Shown here in pieces: positions 1 to 10,565 of a DNA stretch of 64,000 nt. The DNA lies in the NCBI GenBank assembly GCA_013791775.1, contig VMTE01000036.1, forward strand, positions 288,151 to 352,150, in the 5' to 3' direction. Within the stretch, counting starts at the first letter, position 1; the number at the start of each line of letters is the position of its first letter. The notes under the pieces were generated by a model. That model saw only the letters and a list, made by a program, of their open reading frames with translations. It had not been told where the DNA came from and did no database searches. This DNA is from Hyphomonas sp. (lineage in GTDB: Bacteria > Pseudomonadota > Alphaproteobacteria > Caulobacterales > Hyphomonadaceae). Position numbers and translations under genes: made by a program.

Positions 1-1825
1 CTATGAAACGCTCGATGCGCCGGCGAAGAGACTGCGCGTCGGGATCTTCGCACCCTTCGCGTTCCTGCAGATCGCTGTACAGCTCAACGATCTTCTCCAG
101 CCGCTCGCTGATAGAGCCGACGACAAGGTCTTCGGATAACCAGTCGACGACGGCCTTTATCCGATGGTCCGATGTCGAGCGGGTCTCGGCGAAGTCTGCA
201 GACAACTCGTTCAGCCTTCGCGGATTGTAGTAGAAATCGCCGCGATCCAGGTCCCGGCTCTTGTCCCGGTGAGCCTCAAAAAATTTGAGCCACTTCATTG
301 TGAGCGGTGCGTCCCCCGCCTGCTTCGGCTTCTGGTAGGCGGCGCTCAGGATTTTCTTCTCCATGAAGGGATCGAAGAAATCGACCTGGCCGGACTTGAA
401 CAGGTTCTCCTGGCCCTTGTTGCGTTGCATGATCCCGATCGCCTGCAGCAGCGCCGCGATGATCACGATGTCGATCATCAGCCGGGAGGCAAAGATGACG
501 TGCCGGCCGCTCGCATCCTTGGGCTCGAACGGGCGCTCCTGCTGGATGTCGTAGATGTCGAACCAGTCGACGATGGGCACGCCCTTGGCGAGTTCGCCGC
601 CGAAGAAGTTCAGCCAGTCGATGATGCTGGCCGAGCTTGCGGCTGCGCGGGCGGCTGCCAGCTGGTGGGGCGCGAAGAATTCGAAGTGCAGCTGGATCTG
701 GCGCAGGCCGAGCGGAACGAGCACGAACAGGAACGCATAGCCGAGCAGCGCCTCGTCGCGCATGTCATTGTTGAACCCGATCCGGAACTTGTCAGAGCGC
801 GTCGTCTGCAGCCGCAGCGCCTTTTCGCGGTCGTCTTCGACCCACGACCACCGCCGCCCGATGGACAGGATCAGAAGGATCGCAAAGCCAATCGGAAACA
901 GGCCGACCGGCGCGGGCAAGGCGAATCCCAGCGCCGACAGCGGCAGCAGGACACAGACGATGGCGATCTTGCCGCTGACGGTGCCGGGCAACGTGGCGCC
1001 GGACAGGGGCGCCACCAGCCGCACCAGCGCCGCATCGAGCGCCACGACCATCTCGCTGGCCGACTGCGTCATGCCGCCCGCCGCCGCCTTGCGGGGCGCG
1101 TCGCCGGTCTGGCGCGGCTCCCTGAAGCCGAGAATGTTGGCGGCCACGATGAACAGAAGGAAACTGGCGACCACCGCGCCGACCGCCATCAGCCCGAAAT
1201 TGTCGGACATCGTGAACAGGCGCTGGCCGGCCGCCCAGGCGCCAATCCCGACCAGCAGGCAGACGCCGAATGTCAGGGTAAGCGTCAGCCAGCTGACTTC
1301 CTCGTCCGGATCACTGAGATAGTTTTTGCGTCCGGTATTCTCGGTCGCTTCCACGGCGACGAGATGAAAGCCGAACAGGAGCGGGATGAAGCCGGCGGCG
1401 AGCAGGGCGCCGAACAGCATCTGGTGCTGCGGGTTCCCGGCCAGTGCAAAGTCCCAGGGGAAAGCGTTGACGGCGGTGTCATGGCCGAAGGCCGCCCAGG
1501 CGAGCACGGCCAGATAGCCGACCAGCCAGGCGAAGGCCGCCCGGTACCGGGGCTGTTCTTCCGTACCCGGATCGTGGTTCTTCGGCGTGGTCTCCCAGCT
1601 GCGCTGAACGAGGATGATGCCGGTCACGAGGTAGGCGAGAAGGAGCGTGCCGATGATACCGCCCCATTGAGCAGCGCCTTCAAGCACATCCGCGTTCTGC
1701 AGGTCATCAACCGCGATCAGGATCGCCGCGCCGCCCAGACCCAGGCAGGCCACGATGATTTCAAATCGCCAGTTGTAATGGCCGCGCTGCCGGGCATCGC
1801 CGCCCGCCTGATCCGTGTTGCCCAT
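1..1825 (-). CDS. large multi-spanning membrane protein, C-terminus cut by window edge
   Basis: The reading frame is open from an ATG at 1825 to base 1 without a stop, giving at least 608 residues, so the C-terminus is outside the window. Roughly eight hydrophobic segments fill the first 330 residues and more follow around 365-385 and 460-480. The last 120 residues are hydrophilic and helical, suggesting a cytoplasmic tail. A GGTGAAGG-like ribosome site precedes the ATG. I do not recognise the family. A 649-codon open frame on the other strand over this region is arginine- and glutamine-rich and is a shadow. Being a membrane protein is well supported; any function would be a guess. Confidence 0.7.
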   Translation of the reverse strand, partial: MGNTDQAGGDARQRGHYNWRFEIIVACLGLGGAAILIAVDDLQNADVLEGAAQWGGIIGTLLLAYLVTGIILVQRSWETTPKNHDPGTEEQPRYRAAFAWLVGYLAVLAWAAFGHDTAVNAFPWDFALAGNPQHQMLFGALLAAGFIPLLFGFHLVAVEATENTGRKNYLSDPDEEVSWLTLTLTFGVCLLVGIGAWAAGQRLFTMSDNFGLMAVGAVVASFLLFIVAANILGFREPRQTGDAPRKAAAGGMTQSASEMVVALDAALVRLVAPLSGATLPGTVSGKIAIVCVLLPLSALGFALPAPVGLFPIGFAILLILSIGRRWSWVEDDREKALRLQTTRSDKFRIGFNNDMRDEALLGYAFLFVLVPLGLRQIQLHFEFFAPHQLAAARAAASSASIIDWLNFFGGELAKGVPIVDWFDIYDIQQERPFEPKDASGRHVIFASRLMIDIVIIAALLQAIGIMQRNKGQENLFKSGQVDFFDPFMEKKILSAAYQKPKQAGDAPLTMKWLKFFEAHRDKSRDLDRGDFYYNPRRLNELSADFAETRSTSDHRIKAVVDWLSEDLVVGSISERLEKIVELYSDLQEREGCEDPDAQSLRRRIERFI

Positions 1826-1904
1826 CCCCGCACCTTCACCTTTTGCGGGAAACTAATCACCGACAGGCAAACTTGGGAAGGGCGCTTCGCCGGATTTCTC
1901 GAAT

Positions 1905-3341
1905 CTACTTCTTCAGCAGCGCTTCGACGGCCGCGGTCATCGCATCGACGCCAGTGGCGATGGCGGGGTCGTAATCCGGGGCGAAGAGGGCGGAGTGGAG
2001 CGAGGGCAGCGGCATGCCGTCGGCCTGCGAGGCGGCATACCGGTCCGGCGGGACGGCGCCGAGCCAGAAGATCAGGCCGGGGATCTTCTCGTCGGTGCGG
2101 CCATACTGGCTGAAGTCTTCGCCGCCCATCACCGGCGGTACTGCGCGCACGTTGCCGGCGCCGAGTTCGGCGCTGATCGCGGCCATCGCGCGGCTCGTCA
2201 GGTCCGGGTCGTTATAGGTGGCGGGCGTGAAGTCACTCTCCACCGAAATCTCGGGCGCCGGCGCGCCGAATGCGGCGGCCTGACCTTCCGCGATACGCTT
2301 GATGCCGTCGAGCAGCATCTGGCGCGTCTTGTCCTCATAGGAGCGCACGGTGATCAGCAGTTCGGCTTCGTCCGGGATGATGTTGTGCTTGGCGCCGGCC
2401 TTGAACGAGCCGACGGTCACCACGGCGGAATCAAGCGGATTGGTGCTGCGCGAGACGAGGCTCTGCAGCGCGACGACGATATGGCTGCCGATCAGTACGG
2501 GATCGACCGTGGTGTGCGGATAGGCGCCGTGACCGCCGATGCCCTTCACCTTGATGTCCACTGAGTCGACGTTGGCAAGCGCGTAGCCCGACGAATAATT
2601 GACCGTCCCCGCCGGCGCGCCCGCCGAGACATGCAGCGCGATGTTGTAGTCCGGCTTGGGAAAGCGCGTGTACAAACCGTCGGCCAGCATCGCCTCGGCG
2701 CCGAGACCGATTTCCTCGGCCGGCTGGGCAATCATCACGAGCGTTCCGGACCAGTTTTCCTTCTCGGCGAGCAGGCGGCGGGCGGTGCCTACCCAGACGG
2801 TCATGTGAATGTCGTGGCCGCAGGCGTGCATGACGGGGCTGTCCACGCCGGTCCATGTTTGCGACATCACCTTCGAGGCGAAGGCGAAGCCGGTGTTTTC
2901 GGGGACGGGGAGCGCGTCCATGTCGGCGCGGATCAGCACGACCGGGCCGGGGCCGTTGTCCAGCACGCCGACCACGCCGTAGCCGCCGACATCCGGGCGC
3001 GCCTCGCCGTGATCGCGCACGGCCTTGTCTTTCACCCAGACATCGCCGAGGCCGGTCGTGACCGTAAAACCCAGTGTTTTCAGCTCGTTGGCGAGGAGGG
3101 CGGAGGTCGCGACCTCCTTGAACGACAGCTCGGGCGACTCGTGCAGCTGCTTGTAGAGGGCGACGAGGTTCTCGTCCGCCACCCGCACCGGCCCCTCGGG
3201 AATACCGGCAACCGCAGCGACGGCGGCGCCGTCCGGCGCGCTGCCTTCGGCATTGCCAGGCCCGGTTCCGGCCGCGTTCCCGCACGCCGCCAGAAGGGCA
3301 AGTCCGCCCGCGATGAGTGTTGCATAAGTTGCGCGTTTCAT
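1905..3341 (-). CDS. M20-family metal-dependent amidohydrolase, lipoprotein
   Basis: This is a 478-residue peptidase-family M20 amidohydrolase of the type that removes acyl groups from N-acyl amino acids such as hippurate or IAA conjugates. The metal-binding HACGHD motif is at about residues 172-177 and the C-terminal MGGEDFSQYG motif is also present. The N-terminus MKRATYATLIAGGLALLAAC is a lipoprotein signal ending in an LAAC lipobox, so the enzyme should be anchored in the envelope. I chose the ATG at 3341, ten codons inside the longest frame, because it starts this signal and has a GGGGAA ribosome site. The exact substrate cannot be told from sequence. Confidence 0.88.
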   Translation of the reverse strand: MKRATYATLIAGGLALLAACGNAAGTGPGNAEGSAPDGAAVAAVAGIPEGPVRVADENLVALYKQLHESPELSFKEVATSALLANELKTLGFTVTTGLGDVWVKDKAVRDHGEARPDVGGYGVVGVLDNGPGPVVLIRADMDALPVPENTGFAFASKVMSQTWTGVDSPVMHACGHDIHMTVWVGTARRLLAEKENWSGTLVMIAQPAEEIGLGAEAMLADGLYTRFPKPDYNIALHVSAGAPAGTVNYSSGYALANVDSVDIKVKGIGGHGAYPHTTVDPVLIGSHIVVALQSLVSRSTNPLDSAVVTVGSFKAGAKHNIIPDEAELLITVRSYEDKTRQMLLDGIKRIAEGQAAAFGAPAPEISVESDFTPATYNDPDLTSRAMAAISAELGAGNVRAVPPVMGGEDFSQYGRTDEKIPGLIFWLGAVPPDRYAASQADGMPLPSLHSALFAPDYDPAIATGVDAMTAAVEALLKK

Positions 3342-3466
3342 GCCCGTTCCCCGTCCACAAACCGTCCACAAGCCCGTCCGACTTGTGGAGCATTCGAGGG
3401 GTCAGCCTAACGGCATGACGGGGTGGGGGGAAGGGGGTCCGTAGCTCCCCTCTTCCTTGGGAGAGG

Positions 3467-3506
3467 CTCGCGCGGGAAATCGTATACGATTTCTCGTCCA
3501 CGCGAG
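3467..3506 (+). repeat. 40-bp nested-palindrome repeat, copy 1
   Basis: The core 3477-3492 is the perfect palindrome AAATCGTATACGATTT. It is framed by CTCGCGCGGG on the left and CTCGTCCACGCGAG on the right, whose outer bases CTCGCG/CGCGAG also pair, so the whole unit can fold as a nested hairpin. The same 40-bp layout recurs at 3573 and, inverted, at 57131. Confidence 0.8.
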
Positions 3507-3572
3507 GGGGTGAGGGGGACTGAGCTATCCGATTGGCGGAGCGTTTGAGGGAATGGTGCGCCCCCTCATCCC

Positions 3573-3612
3573 CGCGCTCGGACAATCGTATACGATTGCC
3601 CGTCCTCGCGCG
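3573..3612 (+). repeat. 40-bp nested-palindrome repeat, copy 2
   Basis: The core is AATCGTATACGATT at 3584-3597, with left flank CGCGCTCGGAC and right flank GCCCGTCCTCGCGCG. The lengths of all three parts (11, 14 and 15 bases) equal those of copy 1, although the flanks have diverged. Confidence 0.78.
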
Positions 3613-3645
3613 CCCTTCTCCCGCAGGAGAAGGGGCTAAGAAGGT

Positions 3646-5739
3646 TTATCTCCGCCCGCGCTTCAGGTCCTCGGTCAGGCGGATCTCTTCGGGTTGGCCG
3701 CTGAGGCGGTGGCGGTAGACTTGGATGTTTTCCATGACGCGCTGGACGTAGTTGCGGGTTTCCGAGAAGGGGATGAACTCGACCCAGTCGATGGGGTCGA
3801 TCTGGCCGGTGCGGGGGTCGCCGTAATCGCGCACCCATTGGCCGGGGCGGGAGGGGCCGGCATTGTAGGCGGCGGCGGTCATGATGTAGCTGCCGCCGAA
3901 CTGCTTGATCAGCGTGTCGAGGTGCAGCCCGCCGAGGGTGAAGTTGTAGCCGGGATCTTCGGTCAGCCAGGATTGCTGATAGGGCAGGCCGCGCAGGCGG
4001 GCTTCGCCTTTCGCTGTGGCCGGCATGATCTGCATCAGGCCGCGCGCGCCAACCTGGCTGACGGCTTTCGGATTGAACTCGCTCTCCTGGCGCGTGATGG
4101 CGAGCACGAAGGCGCGCTCGGTGTCCGGCTTGCGGCTGACCGCGGGGTTGAGCACCGGATAGGCCGCGCCCGGCGCCACCACGCCGCGCTGCAGCCCGGC
4201 CTTGCCGGTCCGCACACCGACATCAGGTGTCGCATACTCGTTCACCAGGACGGACAGCATTTCATATTCGACCGGCGCGTCCAGCTCGTCGTCGAGATAG
4301 AAGGCGAATTCCTTGAAGCTGGTCATCTCGCCCGCCTCGCCCAGCACCCGCATCGCCTGGACGATCGGCCGGGCGTTGAACCGCGCGATGTCCTCCGTGG
4401 ACGGAAGGGCCGGCGCGCCGAGGCTGACCGTCTTGTCGCCGAGGCGTTCGGAGGCGAGTTGGCCGTAATAGGTGTATTTGTGGGTGGCGGCGGCGGCATA
4501 GGCGGCGAGCGCCGGATCGCTCTGCCCGAGGGCGTCGCGGGCCCGGCCGGTCCAGTAATAGCCGCGCGCCAGGCTGACCGGGCTGGAGACGCCGGCGGTC
4601 ATGGTTTCGAAATGGCCGACGCTGCGGGTCGCGTCGCCGTTGAGGCGCAGCGCGATCCAGCCGGCCAGCCATTCGGCCTCGGCAAAGTCGGCGCCGGCCG
4701 ACATGCCATGCGGGGCGGTCAGCTGGTAGGCGCGGCTGTAATTGCGCAGTTTGAGTTCTTCGCGCACCGCGATGGCGCGTTCGTCCCAGAGGCGGCTGCG
4801 GCCGGCGGCGGGCACGTCCTTGCCGTCGATCTGGCGCAGCAGATCGGAGACACCCTCCACCTTCTTCACGCGGCGCCACTTGGCGCGCTCATAGAGAAGG
4901 CCCGGATGGGATTGCAGATGGTCCGGCACGGCCTTGACCAGCGAATCGACCGTCTTGGCCCGCTTGGCGAGCGCGATGCGGGCATCGGTCAGCTTGCGGT
5001 ATTCGGCGGTCAGCTGGGGCTTCAGGGCCTCGGCGGCGCTGGCCTGGCCGGTCCAGAGCAGGAAATCGACCCGGGCGCGGTGGTCGTCTTGGCTGAGCGA
5101 CTGGCCGTAACGGGCGAGGACGATGCGCTGCACGTCCGGCTCCAGCGTGTTGCTGCGCCAGGCGTCCTTGATGACCTCGTCGGAGCGGGCCCGTTCGCCG
5201 ACATCGCGCAGGGCGTTGGCGAGGGCGACCTTGCCGGCGCCGGTCTGGGGCCCGGATTTCTCCAGCCAGGCAATGCGCGCGCGCGCGTCGAGCGCGGACA
5301 GCTCGATGATCTCCTCGGCGCGCCGGCGCATCCGGTCGGTTTCCGGCCAGTCGGGCAGCATCGTCAGCGCCAGGTCGATCTCGTCGAAGGACATGCCGGG
5401 CACGCCGCCGGCGGCGCGCTTCCACATGATCAGGTTCTTGAGGGCCGGCTCCGGCGCCTCGTATTGCAGGCGGGTGAGCTCCGACCACTGGCTGCGCTCG
5501 GCGGCCGAGAGCGCCCGGGCGAGATACAGCGCGGCGGAGGACTTCTGGGTGAGCACCGGGGCCGGCGTGGAGGGGCCGGCCGGGGTCGCCACATTAACCG
5601 ACAGGACAGGCGCCTGCGCCGGGGGCAGCAGGTTCTTTCCGGGCTTCAGGCTGGGCGTTTCGGGAACGCCGGCCAGGGCCGCACCCGCCGCCAGCGCGGC
5701 GAGGGAGATAAAAACTGCAGTTTTCCGGGCAAGTGTCAT
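3646..5739 (-). CDS. soluble lytic murein transglycosylase (Slt/GH23 family)
   Basis: This 697-residue protein should cleave the MurNAc-GlcNAc bond in peptidoglycan in the periplasm. It starts with a signal peptide (MTLARKTAVFISLAALAAGA). A long alpha-helical, superhelical-looking region precedes the GH23 catalytic domain. In that domain the motif TRQESEFNPKAVS carries the catalytic glutamate near residue 551 and is followed by GARGLMQIMPATA and AAAYNAGPSRP. Length and layout match Slt70-type enzymes. It is divergent from dapA with a 111-base gap. The ATG at 5739 opens directly onto the signal peptide. Confidence 0.92.
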   Translation of the reverse strand: MTLARKTAVFISLAALAAGAALAGVPETPSLKPGKNLLPPAQAPVLSVNVATPAGPSTPAPVLTQKSSAALYLARALSAAERSQWSELTRLQYEAPEPALKNLIMWKRAAGGVPGMSFDEIDLALTMLPDWPETDRMRRRAEEIIELSALDARARIAWLEKSGPQTGAGKVALANALRDVGERARSDEVIKDAWRSNTLEPDVQRIVLARYGQSLSQDDHRARVDFLLWTGQASAAEALKPQLTAEYRKLTDARIALAKRAKTVDSLVKAVPDHLQSHPGLLYERAKWRRVKKVEGVSDLLRQIDGKDVPAAGRSRLWDERAIAVREELKLRNYSRAYQLTAPHGMSAGADFAEAEWLAGWIALRLNGDATRSVGHFETMTAGVSSPVSLARGYYWTGRARDALGQSDPALAAYAAAATHKYTYYGQLASERLGDKTVSLGAPALPSTEDIARFNARPIVQAMRVLGEAGEMTSFKEFAFYLDDELDAPVEYEMLSVLVNEYATPDVGVRTGKAGLQRGVVAPGAAYPVLNPAVSRKPDTERAFVLAITRQESEFNPKAVSQVGARGLMQIMPATAKGEARLRGLPYQQSWLTEDPGYNFTLGGLHLDTLIKQFGGSYIMTAAAYNAGPSRPGQWVRDYGDPRTGQIDPIDWVEFIPFSETRNYVQRVMENIQVYRHRLSGQPEEIRLTEDLKRGRR

Positions 5740-5850
5740 GGTGGCCTATGTTTATTTCTGTCCCGAAGCGTGACAATCCAAGCTCGGCAGCCTAGCACGC
5801 ATATCCCACGAATTCCTGAAACGAATCCCTGAAAAACTGGCAATAATAAG

Positions 5851-6759
5851 ATGTCATCCGATCCGCTCTTTACCGGTTCCATCCCCGCCCTCGTGACCCC
5901 GTTCCGGAATGGCGCGGTGGACAAGCCGGCCTTCGCGGCCCTGGTCGAGCGCCAGATCGCGGGCGGCTCGGCCGCGCTGGTGCCGGTGGGCACGACCGGG
6001 GAGACGTCCACGCTCTCGACCGAAGAGCACAAGGCGGTGGTCTCGCTGTGTGTTGAAGTGGCAGCCGGCCGGGTGCCGGTGATCGCCGGGGCAGGCTCCA
6101 ACGCGACCGAAGAGGCGATCGACCTCGTGGCCCATGCCAAGGCCGTCGGCGCCGACGCGGCGCTGGTCGTCTGCCCGTATTACAACAAGCCGAACCAGGC
6201 GGGCCTCTACGCGCACTTCAAGGCGATCAACGACGCCGTGGCCCTGCCGGTGTTTGTCTACAATGTGCCGGGCCGCACGATTGTCGACCTGATGCCGCCG
6301 ACGGTGGCCGCGCTGGCGGCGCTGCCCAACATCATCGGCATCAAGGATGCGAGCGACGAGATGGAGCGCGTGGCGCTGCACAGCCATCTGATCGGCCAGA
6401 ACAAAGGCGAGCACCAGCAGTTCATCCAGCTGTCGGGCGAGGATTCCAGCGCGCTGGCCCACCGGGCGATGGGCGGAGCGGGCTGCATCTCGGTGACCGC
6501 CAACGTGCTGCCGGAAGCCTGCGCGGCCATGCATGCCGCGTTCGATGACGGCGACCTGGAGACCGCTCGGGCGATCAACCAGCGGATTGTCCTCCTGCAC
6601 CGCGCGATGTTCGCGTCGCCCTCGCCGGGCCCGGCGAAATATGCGCTGTCGCGGATGGGTCTGTGCACGGACGAAGTGCGCCTGCCGATCACGCCGCCGG
6701 ACGCCGCCGCGCGTGAGCAGATTGATGCGGCATTGCGGCTGGCGGGGGTCAGTCTCTAG
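5851..6759 (+). CDS. dapA: 4-hydroxy-tetrahydrodipicolinate synthase
   Basis: DapA condenses pyruvate with aspartate semialdehyde, the committed step of lysine and diaminopimelate synthesis in the cytoplasm. The 302-residue length is typical. GTTGETSTL is present, the catalytic tyrosine is Tyr137 in VYNVPGRT, and the Schiff-base lysine is Lys165 in GIKDASDE. The gene is followed after three bases by smpB, so the two are probably cotranscribed. The ribosome site before the ATG is poor (AATAAG). No lysine riboswitch is visible in the short leader. Confidence 0.97.
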   Translation: MSSDPLFTGSIPALVTPFRNGAVDKPAFAALVERQIAGGSAALVPVGTTGETSTLSTEEHKAVVSLCVEVAAGRVPVIAGAGSNATEEAIDLVAHAKAVGADAALVVCPYYNKPNQAGLYAHFKAINDAVALPVFVYNVPGRTIVDLMPPTVAALAALPNIIGIKDASDEMERVALHSHLIGQNKGEHQQFIQLSGEDSSALAHRAMGGAGCISVTANVLPEACAAMHAAFDDGDLETARAINQRIVLLHRAMFASPSPGPAKYALSRMGLCTDEVRLPITPPDAAAREQIDAALRLAGVSL

Positions 6760-6762
6760 GTC

Positions 6763-7251
6763 ATGGCCACCAAGCCGAAGACCCCTGCCGTCAAGGGCCG
6801 CACCGACGGGATGGTCGCCGAGAACCGGCGCTCGCGCCGCGAGTATTCGGTCGAGGATACGCTGGAAGCGGGCGTTATGCTGGTCGGCTCGGAAGTGAAA
6901 TCCCTGCGCGACGGCAAGGCGAACATCGCCGAGGCCTATGCCTCGGTGGAGCAGGGCGAGCTGTGGCTGATCAATGCCGAGATCCAGACCTATGGCGGCG
7001 CGAACCGGTTCAACCATGAGCCGCGCCGCAAGCGCAAGCTGCTGGTCTCGAAGCGGCAGCTGGCGAAGCTGGCGCAGGAAGTGGACCGGGCCGGGCGTAC
7101 GATCGTACCGCTGAAGCTCTACTTCAACGACAAGGGCCGCGCCAAACTCCTGATCGGCGTCGCCACGGGCCGCAAGGCGCACGACAAGCGCGAGAACGAA
7201 GCCAAGCGCGACTGGGCGCGGGATAAAGCGCGGATCATGAAGGGCGGTTAG
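6763..7251 (+). CDS. smpB: SsrA-binding protein SmpB
   Basis: SmpB is a 162-residue partner of tmRNA in ribosome rescue by trans-translation. The early part has the typical [17 protein letters not shown] and [19 protein letters not shown] segments. The C-terminus is the expected basic tail ending in [20 protein letters not shown]. It lies three bases after dapA, a common alphaproteobacterial neighbour. Its last four bases overlap the end of the convergent uracil-DNA glycosylase gene. Confidence 0.97.
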   Translation: MATKPKTPAVKGRTDGMVAENRRSRREYSVEDTLEAGVMLVGSEVKSLRDGKANIAEAYASVEQGELWLINAEIQTYGGANRFNHEPRRKRKLLVSKRQLAKLAQEVDRAGRTIVPLKLYFNDKGRAKLLIGVATGRKAHDKRENEAKRDWARDKARIMKGG

Positions 7252-7907
7252 CCGAGCGCTTCCTTCGCCATAGAAAACACATCCTCGAACATCTCCGCCG
7301 TCAGGCGTCCGGTATTCGTGTTGTAGCGCGAGCAGTGATAGCTGGAGAGCAGGGTAACCGGCCGTCCGTTCACGGACACTTCATAGCGTGTGGCATGGCC
7401 GAAGGGATGCGCGGCGAGCTTGAGCCCGAGCGCGCGAATGGTGGAATCGTGGCTGATCTTGCCGAGGCAGATCATCACTTTCAGCTTTGGCAGCGCGGCG
7501 AGGCGGGACTTCAGGAACGGCCGGCAGGTATTGATCTCCTCGCCCACCGGCTTGTTCTCCGGCGGCACGCAGCGCACGGCGTTGGTGATCATCGCGCGGG
7601 TCAGCTGCAGCCCGTCGCCGGGGTCGGCGGCGTAGGTGCCTTTCGAGAAGCCGAACTTGTCCAGCGTGGCGTAGAGGAGATCGCCCGCCCAGTCGCCCGT
7701 GAACGGACGGCCGGTGCGGTTCGCCCCGGTGACGCCGGGTGCGAGGCCGACGATGACGAGCTCGGCCGTGTCGCTGCCGAAGCTCGGCACGGCGCCGTTG
7801 AACCAGGTGGGCTCCTTCGCGCGCACGGCGTCTCGGTACGCCACAAGACGCGGGCAGAGGGGACAGTCGCGCGGGGCTTCGGGGGGCGTTTTCGTATCCG
7901 GTTTCAT
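7248..7907 (-). CDS. uracil-DNA glycosylase, family 5-like (UDGb)
   Basis: This 219-residue enzyme should remove uracil and possibly other deaminated bases from DNA. Four cysteines at 15, 18, 113 and 128 are placed as in the iron-sulfur families 4 and 5. The first motif is GLAPG (54-58), followed by [11 protein letters not shown]. The late motif [15 protein letters not shown] resembles the family 5 pattern, with Cys where many members have Pro. Family 5 usually has GLAPA; here the last residue is Gly. I chose the ATG at 7907, 13 codons inside the longest frame, for its GGAGAGG ribosome site. It ends tail-to-tail with smpB. Confidence 0.85.
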   Translation of the reverse strand: MKPDTKTPPEAPRDCPLCPRLVAYRDAVRAKEPTWFNGAVPSFGSDTAELVIVGLAPGVTGANRTGRPFTGDWAGDLLYATLDKFGFSKGTYAADPGDGLQLTRAMITNAVRCVPPENKPVGEEINTCRPFLKSRLAALPKLKVMICLGKISHDSTIRALGLKLAAHPFGHATRYEVSVNGRPVTLLSSYHCSRYNTNTGRLTAEMFEDVFSMAKEALG

Positions 7908-7925
7908 GTTACTGCCCTCTCCGCA

Positions 7926-8002
7926 GATGCCTGCGACGGCAGGCATCCAGCTTTCGAATCCAAACGGGTCGCGACTCTGGACCCCTGCCTTCGCAGGCGT
8001 CT
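7926..8002. repeat. pair of small REP-like hairpins
   Basis: The inverted repeat GATGCCTGC-GACG-GCAGGCATC lies at 7926-7947. A related hairpin, CCTGC-CTTC-GCAGG, lies near 7984-7997. They separate the glycosylase start from the gamma-glutamyltransferase stop and look like dispersed extragenic palindromes. A similar hairpin is at 38831. Confidence 0.6.
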
Positions 8003-8028
8003 ACGGCGGAGCGCTTTGCAACGGAAGG

Positions 8029-10142
<2,114 letters not shown>

Positions 10143-10143
<1 letters not shown>

Positions 10144-10565
10144 CAGTCAAATCCTTTGCCGGTTCGTTCCCGTTTCGGGAAATAATGGGTGGCGAGGCGT
10201 GTCGAGATTTCCTGACCGCGCTCGGCGTAGCGCGCTTCGGCCGCTACGGCGTCCGTGTCGCAGACGAGATAGACCCGGCTGACCTCGGAGAAGGCGTCGT
10301 TGAACTCGCGCACCAGCGAGGACCGCAACTCGCCGGGATCGGGCGCCTCGAAGGCCAGCATGTCGGTCATGTAGCGGCGCCAGTATTGGTCGTCGCGGCC
10401 ATTGCAGCGCACCCGGATGGCGTGCGCCGAGCCGAGGACGCCGGCAAGGTCGGCCGCATCCCGGAAATAATCCGGTCCCCGGACGGGCAATCCGGACTGG
10501 GCGGCGCTTGTGCCCGCCACCAGGGCAAGGCTAAGCACGAGGGCATGAAAACCTGTCTTCTTCAT
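10143..10565 (-). CDS. TIGR02301-like secreted protein
   Basis: This 140-residue protein matches, from memory, the alphaproteobacterial TIGR02301 family of unknown function. Signs are the LAGVLGSAHAIRVRCNGRDDQYWRRYM segment region, a middle PDP-x-REFNDAF part and a second conserved Cys in YLVCDTD. The signal peptide MKKTGFHALVLSLALVAGTS ends at SAAQ, so it is exported. The ATG at 10565 overlaps the start of the divergent dehydrogenase gene by 21 bases and has no clear ribosome site, so a slightly later start is possible. Its stop overlaps the ggt start. Confidence 0.75.

Larger units (their letters stand above)
3342..3645. repeat. intergenic repeat region with two copies of a 40-bp palindromic element
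   Basis: This 304-base gap between the transglycosylase stop and the amidohydrolase start holds no gene that I can support. It is built of inverted, G-rich and C-rich repeat units. It contains two copies of a 40-bp element in the same orientation (listed separately). A perfect 9-bp hairpin, CCCTTCTCC/GGAGAAGGG, lies at 3613-3634 just downstream of the transglycosylase gene and may end its transcript, although there is no T-run. Confidence 0.7.

Noticed and set aside
164-2113. 649-codon open frame on the plus strand
   Set aside because: It is arginine-, glutamine- and histidine-rich with no domain, and lies opposite the membrane-protein and amidohydrolase genes whose codon bias explains its openness.
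2431-3585. 384-codon minus-strand frame overlapping the amidohydrolase
   Set aside because: It is Arg-rich, out of frame with the M20 gene and runs through the repeat region.
3430-3640. possible CRISPR array from repeated sequences
   Set aside because: Only two copies of the 40-bp unit are present, with palindromic cores and no series of equal spacers. No cas genes are in the window.
3694-5832. 712-codon plus-strand frame
   Set aside because: It is the antisense shadow of the lytic transglycosylase; its composition is Gly/Ala/Asp/His-rich and has no motif.
5740-5850. lysine riboswitch in front of dapA
   Set aside because: The 111-base gap is too short and shows no lysine-riboswitch core or terminator.
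5854-7182. 442-codon minus-strand frame
   Set aside because: It lies opposite dapA and smpB, both clear genes, and has the biased composition of an antisense shadow.
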